DNA of 64,000 nt, taken from positions 36,815,795 to 36,879,794 of the forward strand of contig NC_092670.1 of assembly GCF_964355755.1 (NCBI RefSeq). Reading direction: 5' to 3'. Position numbers and translations under genes: made by a program. Positions 62,316 through 64,000 of the stretch are shown one piece after another (the stretch's first letter is position 1; each line of letters starts with the position of its first letter). The notes under the pieces were generated by a model. It searched no databases and was not told where the DNA came from. It worked only from the letters and a program-made list of their open reading frames with translations. Origin of the DNA: Antedon mediterranea (lineage: Eukaryota > Echinodermata > Crinoidea > Comatulida > Antedonidae).

Positions 62316-63951
62316 GAGGAACGTCTCACTAAGCTAAATTGGCCTACACTATCTAATCGAAGAAATTATCTTCTGTTATCCTTTGTTTGTAAATCACTTA
62401 TTGGAACGGTTGATTGTAGTAGTGTTCGTCAATCTATAGTTGTTAATGGCCGTCACCTTGATACACTTAAGTTCATTCATCACTATGCTCGAACCAATTG
62501 TCTTCATCATTCCGCTAACTATTAATATATTCCCTAGGTTGTGGGAAGAATTACCGGAAATGATTAAAAATTCTTTAATTTTAGACAGTTTTCAAATATT
62601 TTTAAATTCACTTAAATCACATGTTTTATATTGACTTTGTTGAATCGACTATTATGTATTTTATCCGTTTATTTTATATTGACACTGTTGATTCGTCTTT
62701 TTGTTTTTTAAATATTTGTATATAGTTTATTTTATATCATTGTTGTTACTTTGGGAGTACGGAACCTGAACTCTTGTTATAGTGATTAGGTTCACTTTTA
62801 GGTTCCTGCCTACTCCCTTAGTTTCTGTGTTTTGTTTATTTGTAACTGGTTTTTGGCAATAAATAATAATAATAATAATATATCTTTTAATCGGATTTGT
62901 TGATAACCGACATTTCTTTGTTTTTTACGAAGACAATAAAGTTTCTTATATCGTCATGAGGTAATTTCCCGATTGATCGTAATACAAAACGGTACTGGGT
63001 TTGGTCTACTAGCGTTCCTGCTCCCAACCAGTACATCCATTCATAGAAGCCTTAATGAAGTAAGCCTACCTGGTGGTGGCCATAGAACGGTCCCGAGATA
63101 ACGACTATACTTCGGCTTTAGTCGATAGAAGATTGAATAAATTGTTAGAGATAGAGTATACGATGTTATGATTATGTGTAGATATGTGATTTGTTCTTTT
63201 TATTCCAATGATGTTATGTATTTAATAAATTTGTTATATCAATTAATTAAATTATCGTAGATTGCATATTATGCGATGAATATTATTTAATACATTTTTG
63301 ATATATTATTATTATTATATTAATAAAAAAGATATTTGTTAGTATAAATTAAAAAATATTGATCTTAAGGAACTAGAGCTTCTTGTGTTGGGTCACTTGT
63401 TTGTTTCTATCTGAAATTTCTTATTTATTTCCATTTCTTTTTCTATATTTTTGTTACAACCATCTTCATTTATTGTATTTTACCTAGTTTTATTGCAAAA
63501 CTGAAACGCTTTCTAAACTTTATTTAGGTTTTGGTCGTGGCATGGCAGCAAATTTTGGCAACGCATCAAATCAGACAAATGGCAAAACAGATGCTTCAGA
63601 GGTAGGTTATCTCTGTATTTAAATAGATTTCAGAATATATCTAATCCACAGCCGACCTCAGGTAAATAAAGTTGAGGTCATCTTTGAAAAAAAAAAGACA
63701 ATTTTACAGGTCATATAAATGTGACAAGATTTACCCTATTCCTATCAAATTCTTGGGAATAAGAAAAATGTTTTGACAATTTTTCTAGGCCAAAATGTAT
63801 ATTAGAATGGTTGGCCGAGGGCGAGGAGGCACACCACAGTTGCGAAATAAGAACGCGGTTCCATCTGTAGGGGGCCTAGCTGATCAACATGCACAAAATG
63901 GTGATGCTGTCTGTATACCAGAATCAACAAGAAAAAGTGAAAAGGTTATTA
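57013..63951 (+). CDS. GTSF1-like CHHC zinc-finger protein with RG-rich extension (incomplete)
   Basis: Nine in-phase coding exons: 57013-57147, 57762-57888, 58458-58565, 60038-60110, 60800-60871, 61294-61424, 61758-61883, 63528-63601 and 63789-63951. They give 336 aa, continuing past the window. Two CHHC fingers (C-x5-H-x9-H-x3-C) lie at residues 23-43 and 55-75, the second followed by IEQDM as in GTSF1. [11 protein letters not shown] stretch resembles the GTSF1 tryptophan motif that contacts PIWI proteins. GTSF1 (Asterix in flies) promotes piRNA-guided silencing and slicing by PIWI. Typical GTSF1 is about 110-170 aa. Here more than 200 extra residues follow, basic and proline-rich, with GLGRGM, GFGRGM and GRGRGG, possible arginine-methylation sites of the kind Tudor domains read. 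The ATG is 13 bases into an exon with an upstream acceptor. U11-48K is less likely because it has one CHHC finger. Confidence 0.85.
58033..58382. mobile_element. MITE family 3, full copy
   Basis: TTAAAGATGTATTGTCCC start and GGGAAAATACATCTTTAA end, 350 bp, in intron 3 of the GTSF1-like gene. The 148-aa minus-strand ORF over its right end is not a gene. Confidence 0.85.
58610..58796. mobile_element. Penelope 3'-tail fragment
   Basis: Matches the element tail at 13383-13510 (CTGGATCTCAA, AACAATAAAGTGAAACAGTC, AGCCCTTCTTCAGT). It is cut by the foldback element at 58797-59675. Confidence 0.7.
58797..59675. mobile_element. 879-bp foldback element with 8-bp TSD
   Basis: Inverted arms of about 250 bp starting GGTCAGTCTAATTACCG and flanked by the direct repeat TTCAGTAT (58789-58796 and 59676-59683). 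Arms contain repeated ACCGAAAACAA motifs and TCTATTGATGGGTGTTTC. Non-coding. The 8-bp TSD suggests hAT; class inferred. It is nested in a Penelope tail. Confidence 0.88.
60135..60291. mobile_element. MITE family 1 copy with internal triplication
   Basis: Starts AGCTCTCTCTACACTATC. The internal unit TATCACTACCATATTTAAGC is repeated three times near 60218-60270. The right end is lost after CATCACAC. Confidence 0.75.
60405..60620. repeat. dispersed repeat shared with the lectin spacers
   Basis: AGTGGCATAACGGCTCTGAG and its inverted counterpart GCGTTACGCCACT are at the ends. The interior GAGCAGTGCCCAGAGG is shared with 8575-8715 and 29680-29825. It may be a small TIR element of about 215 bp. Confidence 0.65.
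61010..61145. mobile_element. Penelope 3'-tail fragment
   Basis: AATGACAATGCTGTGGGTAT and GGAGATACAAAATAAAATAA match the tail at 13371-13500. Truncated. Confidence 0.7.
62289..62881 (+). mobile_element. 3' end of a LINE (non-LTR retrotransposon)
   Basis: After a (TA)n run, the translation [20 protein letters not shown], then HHYARTN, then after a frameshift [20 protein letters not shown] and LKSHVLY matches the C-terminal tail of CR1/L2-type LINE reverse transcriptases. The 3' end is an (AAT)n run at about 62862-62881. It is 5'-truncated and frameshifted. It sits in intron 8 of the GTSF1-like gene. Confidence 0.75.
62965..63150. mobile_element. single diverged arm of the 44886 foldback family
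   Basis: TTTCCCGATTGATCGTAATA, AAAACGGTACTGGGTTTGG and GTCGATAGAAGATTGAATAA align with one arm of 44886-45253, with about a quarter of positions changed. The second arm is absent. Confidence 0.7.
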
Positions 63952-64000
63952 GTAAGTGTGCTTTTGAATTATACTGTATTGTTTGTTGGACTGTCACATT

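Overview
This is nuclear DNA of a marine invertebrate animal. Genes are split by GT-AG introns, the background is AT-rich, and there are many transposon-derived repeats. An echinoderm, or at least a deuterostome, is my best guess: a secreted echinoid-type C-type lectin, a Penelope-like element, a Ty3/gypsy element and abundant TAGGCCTA motifs fit that, but species cannot be fixed from the window. There are four protein-coding loci of the host plus one intact retrotransposon ORF.

Layout. 1-1510: a satellite of about 345 bp units. 1622-15135 (unit A) and 15705-32116 (unit B) are a tandem segmental duplication. Each copy holds a piece with a decayed PSMD14 last exon, a two-exon secreted C-type lectin gene (A: 4728-7150; B: 21555-29121, both on +) and the 3' end of PSMD14 (on -). 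In A the PSMD14 part is a broken remnant. In B it is the real 3' end of the gene. The copies differ by clean insertions: a 845 bp TIR element (7499-8343), about 3 kb of repeats (10027-13074) and a Penelope fragment plus tRNA-like sequence in A; 3.4 kb (17373-20780, including a 16-bp satellite) and 5.2 kb (23426-28602, including a foldback element whose arms carry CArG-box repeats) in B.

30664-33462 (-): PSMD14 (Rpn11), the 26S proteasome deubiquitinase, 7 coding exons, 311 aa. 34497-45411 (+): INTS9, Integrator subunit 9, 19 coding exons, 657 aa, starting with a 9-nt coding exon. The two are head to head over about 1 kb rich in TAGGCCTA. INTS9 introns are full of MITEs, tRNA-type SINEs and two perfect inverted repeats (arms of 179 and 53 bp).

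45678-54709: a foldback transposon with arms built of roughly 20-bp quasi-palindromic units. It is split by a young Ty3/gypsy-type LTR retrotransposon (48571-54258; identical 182-bp LTRs, single 1635-aa gag-pol ORF). 55234-56329: a 1.1 kb palindrome. From 57013 to the window end (+): a GTSF1-like gene with two CHHC zinc fingers and an unusually long, RG-containing C-terminal extension, incomplete at the right edge. GTSF1 proteins serve the piRNA pathway, so this gene may take part in silencing transposons like those around it; that is inference from family membership.
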